From: Mermis nigrescens | Taxonomy: Eukaryota; Nematoda; Enoplea; Mermithida; Mermithidae | Assembly (NCBI GenBank): GCA_036768485.1 | Contig: JAVLUZ010000340.1 | Span: 3,035,886 to 3,099,885, forward strand | Reading direction: 5' to 3' | Length of the DNA: 64,000 bases | In this document: positions 28,344-38,145 of the stretch, piece by piece | Numbering within the stretch: position 1 is the stretch's first letter | Layout: each line of letters begins with the position of its first letter | The notes under the pieces: generated by a model | Told to the model about the DNA's origin: nothing | Databases searched by the model: none | Seen by the model: only the letters and a program-made list of their open reading frames with translations | Program-made: the position numbers and the translations under genes

Positions 28344-29104
28344 GTATAGTGGACACTGGACAGCGTGAATCAACGAAAAAACAATTTTGCACGTAAAGGC
28401 TAATTTTTGGAAATTACTTCTGATTGTTTTGGGAAAGGTAGAAGTACCGATCCAGGACCGGATACACTCACATGAAGGCTTTTTTAAAGAAGAGAACTAA
28501 AACAAACAAGATCGTATTGCACAACTTATGTTTCACATGCTGCGATATTTAAAAGTCGATAAGACTATTTGGCTTAGAAGTTTAATGCATGTCATCCTAT
28601 TTGGGTGAGGAGGAAACGCAGTAAATTTCAAGACTCCAAAAAGTCCCTGGAATTAGATGTCCAATTTTTTCGTAGCAAGTTTTTAATGTTGATAGCCTGC
28701 TAGAAACATAAAATATGGTGTTTCTTGCACCTAAAATTAGTTGTGTGGCACTTATTTTACCAAATATTCGTGGAACCCCATAATTAAGGAGGGTAGATGA
28801 ACTCAGCTTATTGAGTTTTACAAGCACAAGTACTACGTACTTAGAATACACGAATCAACAGCAATGAACATACATGAAGTTTGCTTTCCAAGTCCGCTGG
28901 AACTTGCTTCCCTGAGCGTTATATGGTGTCAGGCGATCTGAGTCTTTACTAGGCTACACTCAGTGAATTCGAAAACTTGATCTTAGCATTCTAAACAAAA
29001 AATCTGTCAATCAACGAATAAGGATTTAGATAACGTCCTTATTTCAAATAACGACCTTAGCCAGTGGTAACGTCCACAGAATCTCAAAAACCACTCGCAA
29101 AAAT

Positions 29105-29190
29105 CGATAACCCCCAGAATTGAATTTCTAGCTTATTTTTTAAATTTAGCCGGTTTGACTCCCTCTAAATTTGGCTGCTGCCCACGTATG
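29105..29190 (-). mobile_element. fragment of the hAT-like MITE
   Basis: Contains AACCCCCAGAATTGAATTT and ends GCTGCCCACGTATG, matching one end of the family on the minus strand. The other half is missing. Confidence 0.55.
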
Positions 29191-29358
29191 GTTTTGAATC
29201 AAACTCAAACACAGGTTGGTGTGTTCAGTAAAACACCATTTATTTTGACTGCACGTGCAACGAGGGCATAAAGATCCAGCTTACACAAAATTGGTCATTC
29301 TGCCATCGTTCATCACGTCCGGCATTTTTGCAAATCCCTCTGTTTCTTGTCAAGAACT

Positions 29359-29670
29359 TTATGTTTTTAGATCCCTATCCAGTTTTTCGGCACTTTTTGT
29401 TCTGAGAAAATTCTTGACTCCCACAGAATTTAGGCTATTTAATTCATTTTCGGAAAGGGCAATATTACATTTCGTAATGCGCGCAATATGAGGCTTCTTG
29501 TCATTAAACTCCAATCGTCGCAATCGACTAACGATTCGAAGCACTGTAGAATTCGAAACAACGCACCATGAGGTTCGAGTACACTTTAACATTATACCGA
29601 CTGTATCTGTTAAATTGATAGGGGGCCTAAGGGGCTTACAGCCAATAATCATTGAAATCAAAAATTGCAA
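29359..29670 (-). pseudogene. possible Tc1/mariner transposase fragment
   Basis: A 103-residue minus-strand frame whose centre (STVLRIVSRLRRL, then DKKPHIARIT) recalls the second helix-turn-helix and the KKP linker of Tc1-like transposases. The following region in another frame has WQND-type residues that could be a decayed start of the catalytic domain. No complete catalytic triad and no flanking TIRs were found. It lies in an intron of gene A on the opposite strand. This is a weak call and could be a chance open frame. Confidence 0.25.
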
Positions 29671-29854
29671 AAGTTCTTGAAATTAAAGAAAAACTGTCAA
29701 TTAAGGCAGTTTAAACGGTATTTTTTTACCGAATTTTCGGGATATCCTTGCTAAAAAAACGTTTCCCTAGCACCACGTAGTCCAATTAAGTTCAAAATTA
29801 TATTATTGATACTCGGCGGGGATGCGACACACCACTTCTAAATTAATGAAATCA

Positions 29855-30090
29855 CACTAGCTTAAAAATCCGTCAAAAGTTTGCATGTTATAACGTTACG
29901 CCAAAACCTTGCACGCTCATTATAAAATCGGTACTGAATGTAAACAAAAAGTTTACATGATATCCTTTTATTATGTACCTTTTTTAAATAACCTCTCCGA
30001 CCTCCCATTATAGCTGTAGGAGATTAGCTCATGTTATGGGCTTATCTAAGTCTATTAAAAGTACACGCGCTTACGTACTAGCTATGTACG
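29855..30090 (+). mobile_element. fragment of the E-family right end
   Basis: GTTATAACGTTACGCCAAAA, a GTGTAAA-poor stretch, ATTATAGCTGTAGGAGAT and a decayed end near ACACGCGCTTACGTACTAGC parallel the last 240 bases of E2. The rest of the element is absent. Confidence 0.5.
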
Positions 30091-31216
30091 TTAAGTCGCT
30101 CTATTATCTGTTTTTTAGAAAACGTTCCTATGTGCCTGGGTAGCAAAGCACTCTTTTATCCGGTATTATCCGGTTAAGACTAGTGCAAGCAATCACAAAT
30201 TTTTACAATAGTATACTAAGACCTATGTGATAGTTTAATCAGGTGTAGTGCTGAATGTGACAGGCTTGTTTTTGGGTAGATCTTGCGTTTTCAGTTTTCC
30301 TCCAGTCACTGATCAGAAACTGAAAGTTGTCAGCAAACTGAGTTCGAAACATCTGATTCCAAACTGAGACAGCAATGCCTGACTGCTTTTTCATGCAATT
30401 AATTCCGAACGCATAAAAATTCGAAATTGTTGCAGAAATTAATAAAATAGTAGGCTGTATGCAACCCAGCCTGAGCTCCAACGCTTTTGCGCTGCGATGT
30501 AATAAATTTATAAGTAAACTTAGCTGTAATAGCTGGAGGCCAAAATTGGCGCCAAACATGAGCGTTAAACCAATTGAAATCATTTATTAATAAAAATAAC
30601 GCTGAATCGCGCAAAAACGCGGAAAACGACGCGATCGTTTGGAATCGGAAACGCGCAACCGACGCCGAAATTACCGGGCGAAAAAACTAAACACTTTTTA
30701 TCCGGCGCATGGCATGTTTTGTCATGGTTCAGGTTGAGAAACTTGAGGGAAAGATTTTTGTTGAATTATAGAGACCAAGGTTCTGCAACAAGGTCAACCG
30801 TACCGAACAAAGCTTTTTCATTAATAGAATGTAAATACAGTAAGCAGCATAAATTGCTACCTAATACTGGTCACATGCATAACATAACGTTCGGGTTACA
30901 CCTCCGACCCTATGAGTTTCGTTCGTGGTACCAGATTTATTCTATCTTAGCAAGTACCACATAAACCCATGTGATGGTATGTGTGTTCTTTTTAAGACCG
31001 ATTCCCCTTTGCATTATCGGTAAAACATCATCCTGATCGGCTACGATGCATAGTTTCGAGAGCCAAAAGGCTATACAAAGGCGACTCTGTGCTGATTGAA
31101 ACATCGATTGATGTTGTCTACCAGGGCGCTAGCAAGGTACTAACTTAACGCACGTGCATTACGGGTGTATAGCGAATTAGGCGCTTCACTACCGCGCATG
31201 GTCGTTTGTGCAGGGG
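30091..31216. other. intron sequence; local CpG-rich patch
   Basis: Between gene A exons 3 and 4. The patch 30600-30680 is unusually CG-rich (CGCGCAAAAACGCGG-like), unlike its surroundings. A 114-residue minus-strand frame (30583-30239) covers part of the stretch but shows no domain and is not called a gene. Confidence 0.35.
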
Positions 31217-31224
31217 GTCTGGAC

Positions 31225-31461
31225 CATACATGGGCGTGGGGGGTTTGAGGGAGTATGTACCCCCAGAAACCAAAATACCCCCCAGAATTCAATTTGTGAA
31301 ATTCTTTTGCTTTTTTCGCAATTTTTTGATGCCAATGGGATAGTGCTCGACGAGAAACGTTGTAAAATAGTATTTTTCGCCATATCATCATTTTAAGGGC
31401 CATTTTTCGATCTTTGAAAAATCTTGCACCCCCTCTAGAACTTTGGTGCCGCCCACCTATG
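31225..31461 (-). mobile_element. hAT-like MITE copy 7 with perfect target duplication
   Basis: Minus-strand copy from CATACATGGGCGTGGGG to CGCCCACCTATG. The duplication GTCTGGAC is perfect at 31217-31224 and 31462-31469, which fixes both ends and the 8-bp duplication length. It sits in an intron of gene A. Confidence 0.9.
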
Positions 31462-31469
31462 GTCTGGAC

Positions 31470-32537
31470 CTCAGACGCACACCAAGACCGATCTTGAGGA
31501 AGGTGTCAAAAATTTGAACTTCTTAGCCAGATGACCTCAAAAATCGGCATAATTACTAGAATAGCATAAGAACGTTATTACACAGTTTCTGGTCAATTTC
31601 AAGCGCTGCCGGAAAAATTTTCAATTTTCGTTCATTTTTGCCTTCATTGTGCTCATTGTTCCAATTAAACTTCAGAGCATTGGGAGGATCAGACTTGCAA
31701 GGGGCTGGGGTGGGAATCGGGATCCACTGGATAAAAATACTAAATTTTTTGAGGAAAATGAGGCAAATTGAGGACAAAGCTATATAAAAACTAGAAAAAT
31801 TTCTTTAAAGTGCTTTAAATGGATTAGAAATAGTGTAATAATATTGTTTGAACGCTATATTAGCGCTCAGACCAGTTTTTGAAGTCATTTTGGTCCTAAA
31901 AAACCAATTTTTGACTCTTCCAGACTAGCTGACCCCCATCCCTCTTACATCGGTCTTGTTGTGCATCTATGGTCTGGAGTCTAGACCACAACACGAATAG
32001 CACAAAATGACTGATCTGGGGGAGAAGGAGAGGTCAGCCAAATAGGTATTTTTTAGCCCAAATAGAAAATTATTCCAATCGACAATTTCTAATTGAATTG
32101 GAGCACCTCTGAAAAAAATGTTCTGCTTGTCATTCATTTTTAGCATTTATTTTGCCTTATTTTTCCATCAAATTTCTCACATTTCCAGTTTTCGTTAGGT
32201 TTTAGTCTCCCACGCTCGCGTGCGTGCATGTCTGGTCGGTATCCCACCATCCGAAGGACTCTTCTTAGATTTCGAAAAACTTACTTGATTAAATTTGATT
32301 TTTTTCGCTGCTCTTTTTGGCGTTTTTTTCGATTTCAATAGATATATTTCGATAAAGGGGAATAAAAAATATTAGTTTTTGTTTCTACATTAAATATTCC
32401 AAGGCTTTTTCATTTAAAATTTTGTAAGTTATTAATTAATGCGTTGACTATGTACACATATTTAATGACCCCAAAACTAGTAGGCTCCACACTCGATCAG
32501 ATCTCCAAAAATTCCGACTTTCAAACTCAATTTGCAG
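31470..32537. other. intron sequence with an unclear repeat
   Basis: ACCAAGACCGATCTTGAGG near 31485 and CATCGGTCTTGTTGTGC near 31950 are roughly inverted and may be ends of an old element of about 500 bases. No coding sequence. Confidence 0.35.
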
Positions 32538-32665
32538 ATTTATATGTATCCCTAGTTAAAATTTTTGATGAGAAATATTTAAAATCTATTGTTTTTGCCC
32601 ATACTATGAATTTTAATGGTTCACAAAAATGTCGGCCTTGCCAATCTCTGTCAGGTCTGACTGAA
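32538..32665 (+). CDS. gene A exon 4: S1 segment before the catalytic serine
   Basis: The acceptor is AATTTGCAG (AG 32536-32537). The exon starts with two bases, which complete the single base left by exon 3, and would end before GTATTG (GT 32666-32667) in phase 0, as the Ser exon needs. It encodes SLVKIFDEKYLKSIVFAH and then a Cys pair in SQKCRPC, which fits the S1 region leading to the C-x-GDSGG motif. The exact 3' border is unsure: seven residues would lie between the second Cys and GDSGG, where trypsins have one, but no other in-phase GT was found. The following intron would be only 116 bases. Confidence 0.5.
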
Positions 32666-32781
32666 GTATTGCGTTTTCTGTGGCCAGCGTAAACTAGTGC
32701 CACTATTTTTCTTTTATTGTTTTATTTAATACTAAATGATGAATTCGTTATTATCACCTACCCATCCTTTGCACGCTTAAG

Positions 32782-33021
32782 GGCGACTCGGGCGGTGGCT
32801 ACGTGTGCAGAGATAATGAGGAGAAAAGTCCTTCCGTGCTTATGGGCATAATCAATGGCCGTAAGATCGGTCAGTACAAGTACTATGAGTACCACCGTTT
32901 AGTCTCCTACTACTACTCTTACTTCGCTTTCGTGCCATTTTATTTGGAATGGCTATATAACAAGACTGATCAGGTCGCGGATGCTGAAACTAGATCGTTT
33001 TGCAGCAAATGTTGGAAATAA
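32782..33021 (+). CDS. gene A exon 5: catalytic serine and C-terminus of the S1 protease
   Basis: The exon begins directly with GDSGGG after the acceptor CGCTTAAG (AG 32780-32781), phase 0, and runs 79 codons to TAA at 33019-33021. The Ser of GDSGG completes the His-Asp-Ser triad spread over exons 2, 3 and 5. The usual Pro after GDSGG is Gly here. Then come VLMGIINGR, the S1 strand after the active site, and a Tyr/Phe-rich stretch ending in FYLEWLYNK, which matches the C-terminal helix (YxxWI) of trypsins. The tail continues past the normal domain end and carries two more cysteines (SFCSKCWK). All triad residues are present, so gene A probably makes an active protease. AATAAA follows after 5 bases. 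Confidence 0.85.
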   Translation, partial: GDSGGGYVCRDNEEKSPSVLMGIINGRKIGQYKYYEYHRLVSYYYSYFAFVPFYLEWLYNKTDQVADAETRSFCSKCWK

Positions 33022-33026
33022 TGCAG

Positions 33027-33032
33027 AATAAA
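33027..33032 (+). terminator. polyadenylation signal of gene A
   Basis: AATAAA begins 6 bases after the last base of the stop codon of the Ser exon. Together with the stop it suggests a very short 3' untranslated region. It supports 33021 as the end of gene A. Confidence 0.55.
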
Positions 33033-33842
33033 ATTACTTACTGGATTTTCGTAAATGAAAATACATATGAGGTTGCTTGAAGGATAGCATTTAGGTTGCA
33101 CCTTATGATGCAAGATACATGTCTTTGGAAGGAGTTTCTTCTATTGTGTTTCAATAATTACACCTTGTTCTGTATATACTCATCTTTCTCCTCGTTCATT
33201 TTTCTCTACCTTTGAAGAGTGGTCTTTAATTACATTCACGATCCATTCACCCATGTTCTGTACTATTAATGAATCGATCCCCTGAATAAAATTACTATAC
33301 AAGAGATATTCTTGCATTTTAAATGGTAGATAATAAAAAATTATATACCTACATATACATATTGCCTATTTTTTAATTTTGCGTCAAACTTAATTCTGGG
33401 TTCTAATAATGAGTGCGCGTCAACAGCTCAGCATGAATACTTCACTTAAATTGAATAGAAAAAAAGTTTTATACGAATTAAATATTCTATAATATCTTTT
33501 GTGATTTTTTTAGATGTTTAAATTATTTCTTGCTGTAAGTAGGTATCGCACATGTGAATATCTGAGCAGTCATAAAAGATGTTTTGTGCCTTTTTCTTAA
33601 ATGCTCGCACCTCCGGATGTACGTCGAGACATAGTTTTTCAATTGGAAGTGTATGCTTAAAGGATCACACATACAACTTACAGCGTTTATTTACACACAA
33701 TATTGAAATTTTACATTTAAGATGCACTTTCATTGCGTAATGTCACAGAAGTTTAATTTCAAAAATAATCTTGATAATTTCTAAATTGCAGATGTGACAA
33801 AAATCTCTTCATAGTCATAATTGCAACTGTCAGCTGTGGAAG

Positions 33843-35040
33843 CATACGTGGGCAGCAAGAAAATTCTGGCATCCGGAAGATTCGCCCCCGACATTTCGCC
33901 CTCGACATTTCGCCCCCGATATTTCGCCCCCGACATTTTGCCCTCAGGTACATTTCGCCCCTGGAACTTTCTCCCCCAGACATTTCGCCTCTCGGATGTT
34001 TCACCCCCAAACATTTCGCCCATCGGGTATTTCGCCCTCAATAAGTATCTCGTTATATTGTACCAATCAACTTGTCTGCAAATTTGCTTGCCCTAATTTT
34101 TTTATTTGCCATTTCAATCCAAGGAATTCGCTTGACCTTCGTAGGCATATTTTTTATGTACCTAATTATAATTTCTCCCGGTCGACAAGCAATGACCCAA
34201 TTTTTTTGTTTATTTGATAGAGATTTGCGGATATTTTGGATTGACCTTACATAATTACATTGTCTTTGTAGTAATATTTTATTCCCAGGACCTTTTGTTT
34301 GCGACCACACGTTAAGTAGGTCATTCAAAAAGTATATAATGAGGACCAAATGGCAGTAAGTCAGTTAGTTGGTGTACGATTTGCTTGATGGATTCAGTCA
34401 TTTCGAAAAGAGGAAGGATGAAGCTAGTCTAAGAAAATTACATTTTTGACAATTCTTGTTTTCTTGTTGGCAATAAAAAATAAAGCAACCATATGATTAA
34501 AATATGCGTAACAAATTGTTTAAATATGGCTAAAAAATTGTTTAAAGGAATTTAAAAATGAAAAACGAAAATATTGAAAGCTTATCAAGATTAAAAATGA
34601 AGAAATTAAAAATTCTTTCTAGTTTATTTCAAAAAAGATTGAAAACAAAAAAGAAGAAAAGCGGATATTGTGTCCTCGCGGATTTTGACGCTGTCCATGT
34701 ATAATGCATACTCCCGTTTATTGTACAGCTCAATTGGGGGCGAAACATCCGAGAGGCGAAAGTTCCGGGGGCGAAACGTACCAGGGGGCGAAATGTCAGG
34801 TGCGAAATATCGGGGGCGAAAAGTCGGGGGCGAAATGTCGGGGCGAATATTCCCTAAACCAAAATTGTGCAAGATTGTTCAAAGGTCAAAAAATGGCCTT
34901 AAAAATAGTGGTATGGCGATAAAACACTATTTTTGACGCCTCTCATCGGGCACTATCCATTGGAATCAAAAAATTGCGAAAAAAGTGAAAAAAAATTTCA
35001 AAAATTGAATTCCACCGAACCCCTCCCACGCCCAGGAGTG
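33843..35040 (+). mobile_element. hAT-like MITE copy 8 carrying a nested fold-back element
   Basis: Starts CATACGTGGGCAGCAAG and ends CGCCCAGGAGTG. The perfect duplication TGTGGAAG flanks it at 33835-33842 and 35041-35048. After about 25 bases the MITE is interrupted and resumes near 34861 (AAAATTGTGCAAGATTG). The insert is the fold-back at 33870-34858. Confidence 0.88.
33870..34858. mobile_element. fold-back element with TTCGCCCCCGACA minisatellite arms
   Basis: The left arm (33870-34037) and the right arm (34735-34858) are inverted copies of the same ordered run of 15-17-base units (core TTCGCCCCCGACATTTCG on the left, complement on the right). AAAATTCT (33860-33867) and AAAATTGT (34861-34868) flank it as a likely 8-bp duplication, 7 of 8. 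The roughly 700-bp centre is AT-rich with no convincing gene. Confidence 0.75.
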
Positions 35041-35048
35041 TGTGGAAG

Positions 35049-36057
35049 ACAATATGTCTATGCATGTTTGGTAAGTTTATACTATGAATTATTTTCTAGA
35101 AAGAGCGTTGCGGAAACTTAATTTTTGAAACGTGTTCTCTAAAACATGAAAATTACGAATTCGAACTTGACACTCATTTTAAGCATTGGTTGTTTGCTTG
35201 TAGAGCAAAATAGGCGGCGCATCTTTGCAAAAGGTCAAATCCAAAATTTTTCTACTTTTCAGAGTGTTTTGAAAGACCAATCCATTAAAAAAACACGGAA
35301 CATACGTGCTCTTGTTGTCCTCCATTGTTCGACATTTGTACCTATCTCGGCATAATATTTGTACATACTGACTGATTTACTTTAACCATGCTAATGAAAA
35401 AGAAGGGAAGAAGGATAATAGCAAGAAAAAATCTTGCAATGGAATAAAAAATGATCAACATTTACATAGATAAGTGTAATAGGGTCACAGCTTACCTCGA
35501 AATTACGCTATCAAAATTCTATCCGCAATAGTTTCTTGGATCTTCCACCCTATATCGTATGTGTAAAAAATTATACCCGAACCGGTTCCACGGATGTCCG
35601 GATCTTTCATTATGAATCGCATGTGTGTGACACGCGTCCATAGGGATGTATCCAGGTGTGCGGATGGTGCGGCCGCAATCCAGGTCCCACATCTTAATTA
35701 GAAAAATGGCGCTAAAAACGAAGGAGCTTCGGAATTTATGCAAAAACGCTAGAAATTAGTTGAGATTGTGTTTTTATGGGAAATTCAGCCACTTTCAATC
35801 ATTTTCACTTTGTTCTGTGCTGAATACGATATTTAAGAACTCGTGCTGGAAGCGGTATTACTTTGAAGTGATCTCGCTACCCCGGTCATGAAATCCTGGC
35901 TAAGGGCCTAGTCGAGCTCTTGATATCGTTTTGCGTTAATATTCAATATAATTGAGAAACAATATAGCATCATCTTCATAGATTTAATTTCTAAATATCC
36001 ATTTTAAATTGTGTGGTAGAACCTCTGCTCTACAAGAATTACTATGAATTGTGTCTA
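35049..36057. other. intergenic DNA between genes A and B
   Basis: AT-rich, no gene supported. A 74-residue minus-strand frame at 35743-35519 has no recognisable domain. Confidence 0.35.
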
Positions 36058-36419
36058 AGGTGGCCGTCCATCCAGGATGGTCACCCATCCAGCTTGACCG
36101 TTCATCCAGGCTGGCCCTCCATCCAGGATGACCGTCCACGGTGGAATATTTCTTAATTACACTGTCAAAGTGGTCGTCGTTCTATGCTACATGTTTCTAT
36201 TCAAGATGTTAAATATAATATTGCAACAATATTTCATAGTGTTAGGTGAGTAGTGCACGGAATCACGTAGGGGGCTGACATAATTTTGGTTGTTTTTGTG
36301 TTGAAAAGATGAGGGAAGTATACCTTCTTCAATTCAGGAATCCCGAAATTTTTGGAGGCGAGAAGGGGGCAATGGTAAGAAATTTAACGACTCGATAACC
36401 CGAACACCAACATTTCGAC

Positions 36420-36915
36420 TTAAAGGCAGCACGTTACAATTTCGGGTAAAACTGTACAATTTTTGTGTAAATAATAGAGTAAAAATTGTGGATCGAGACC
36501 GCAAGTCTTATCAGCTAAAACTTTGGTGTACCGATTCCGATCGCTAAATAACCATTCACAAAAACTTTCTAGACAATTATCTCCCAGAAACGTATGCTTG
36601 CCACAGTTCTGACAAAAAATTGAATCTATACATTTTTCACAAACGCGATGAGCTATACAACGATTTGGCTCGTGCATGAAATACTGCCTAGGGGCAGAGG
36701 AAATTATTATATGTCGGTCCAGACTCGCGTTAATTAGCGCGACTCCCACCAAATCCTCGGGACTACAAACCCGTCCCAACGCGCTGTTTCTAGCCCCAGG
36801 CCTCAGAGTTAAATCGCTTTACTTTCGTCCTAAACATTTCGCCGACAACGTAATAATCAGTTGCCTCTCGTCCCCAGTCGACTTGCGCTCCTTCTTCTTC
36901 GCCGAAAACAACGTC
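36420..36915 (-). pseudogene. relic of a Polinton/Maverick protein-primed DNA polymerase B
   Basis: Two overlapping minus-strand reading frames together resemble the N-terminal and exonuclease-side part of the Polinton family-B DNA polymerase. In order I see a DLVG-type segment, a Cys-x2-Cys pair, a second Cys-x2-Cys pair, then the FCEWLF motif and a FLLYYL segment followed by a proline and a stop at the low-coordinate end. The first frame covers 36915-36793; the second covers the rest to 36420. They are separated by what looks like loss of one base in a short C run at 36794-36797 (plus strand). In the segment matching the second exonuclease motif the expected His-Asn is replaced. Only a small part of a polymerase of more than 1,000 residues remains, so it is dead. 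It sits inside a fold-back element (36058-39396). The family call is by eye from conserved motifs. Confidence 0.6.
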
Positions 36916-37031
36916 TTAGAAATCAGGCGATCCGAAATTCGTTCTGTCTACCTTTGATAATTTGTTGAATTCTTGGAAAATAAACGATAGATTTTTTCAT
37001 TGCCGATCCATAATGGACTATCGACCAGCTT

Positions 37032-37736
37032 TTATAGCCTTCGACGGTTTATATACGGCTCTCTCCTAATTCCTCCGACGACCCATCTTCCACAATAGTC
37101 GCCCGAAGTTGCGCCGTAATCGCATTCCGAACGCCTATTCTTCCATTCTCCAAGATTTCCCGTAATAAAATGCCAATAAGTAGTTCGTTTCTGGCCCAGA
37201 TCCTTGGCTCGACCACCGCTAATAGGGTGTTGAAAGCCGGAAGTTATAAGTGCCGCCATAATTCTCAATAAGAATGAGCTCGCTAGCTCTGTTTGGTCTA
37301 TTTATAGGCAGAGTGCTTGTTAGCCGTTCCGGAACAGCTTGCAGAACCCGTTCCGGAACGACTTCATATGAGTCATCATTGCGTGGATATTGCATAATAT
37401 GACGTAATATACTGCAATTTTTTGCCTGCATAAAATGCTTTGACGCATGACTCATATTTTTCGCATACTAAGTCATGTTTAAGGATGCCTAGCCTTAGAA
37501 CACGAAAAACTTACAAAATTAGTACTTTCTGAGAAATTGCCTGCAGTTATAGAATTTTCGTCGAGTTGCATGAATTTTATTCGAAATGTGCGGTCAATAT
37601 TTCCACAACATTCATACGTCAAGGTCGCGCCAGCTGGGCTCATGGATGCAGTAAACCTGCATTCAAGTTGCAGAATTGAATCAATATTATTTTTAGGGCG
37701 TACCAGAAATAACAGTTTTCGATCAAGCTGAGGCAT
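37032..37736 (-). other. cluster of three unidentified minus-strand open frames upstream of the polymerase relic
   Basis: Three open frames of 70-85 residues lie end to end on the minus strand: 37736-37479, 37455-37219 and 37268-37032. The first contains a perfect GTAAGT donor (plus-strand ACTTAC at 37509-37514), which would make 37736-37515 an exon; the second is preceded by acceptor-like TTTATGCAG. The third has a TATAAA-like sequence just at its stop and reads as hydrophilic protein with three Cys. They share strand and neighbourhood with the polymerase relic and could be other remains of the same element or of a host gene. I recognise no domain. Confidence 0.25.
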
Positions 37737-37914
37737 TAGACAACGGAATTAAGTGCTGAAAACTGAAAATTTTTAATTTTTACTACTATATTTTCTACAT
37801 TTTTTCCTTTTTTATTTTCTTTTCTCTCTTCATTATAATGTTTTGTCCAATTGATGACTTCCTATTATTTTAGCCAAAACACGTAAAATAGCATACTTTT
37901 ATTGAAATATAAAA

Positions 37915-38145
37915 TTTTACAAAAAAATTTCGAAACTTAACAAAAATATTCAGCAACTTCACAAAAATATTTCGCAACTTTACAAAAATAATTCACAACT
38001 TTACAAAAAATTTTCACAACTTCACAAAGATATTGCGCTAAACTACAAAAATATTTCACATCCTATTAAAAATATTACACAACTTTACAAAAATATCTTA
38101 CAACTTTACTAAAATATTCCACAACTTTACAAAAATATATCAATA
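37915..38145 (+). repeat. degenerate tandem array of about 20-base units
   Basis: About eleven copies of an AACTTTACAAAAATATTTCAC-like unit of 19-22 bases, ending in ACAAAAATATATC. It is the opposite-strand relative of the array at 17205-17460. It lies inside the fold-back 36058-39396. Confidence 0.7.

Noticed and set aside
30239..30583. 114-residue minus-strand frame
   Set aside because: Hydrophobic start but no recognisable domain, splice context or second copy.
33870..34040. CRISPR-like array of short repeats
   Set aside because: The units follow each other without unique spacers and have an inverted partner; it is a fold-back arm in a eukaryotic genome.
34053..34349. 98-residue minus-strand frame in the fold-back centre
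   Set aside because: No domain, biased by AT-rich sequence, with an overlapping frame on the other strand; not supported.
36676..36957. 93-residue plus-strand frame
   Set aside because: It is the antisense of the polymerase relic, whose minus-strand reading shows family motifs.
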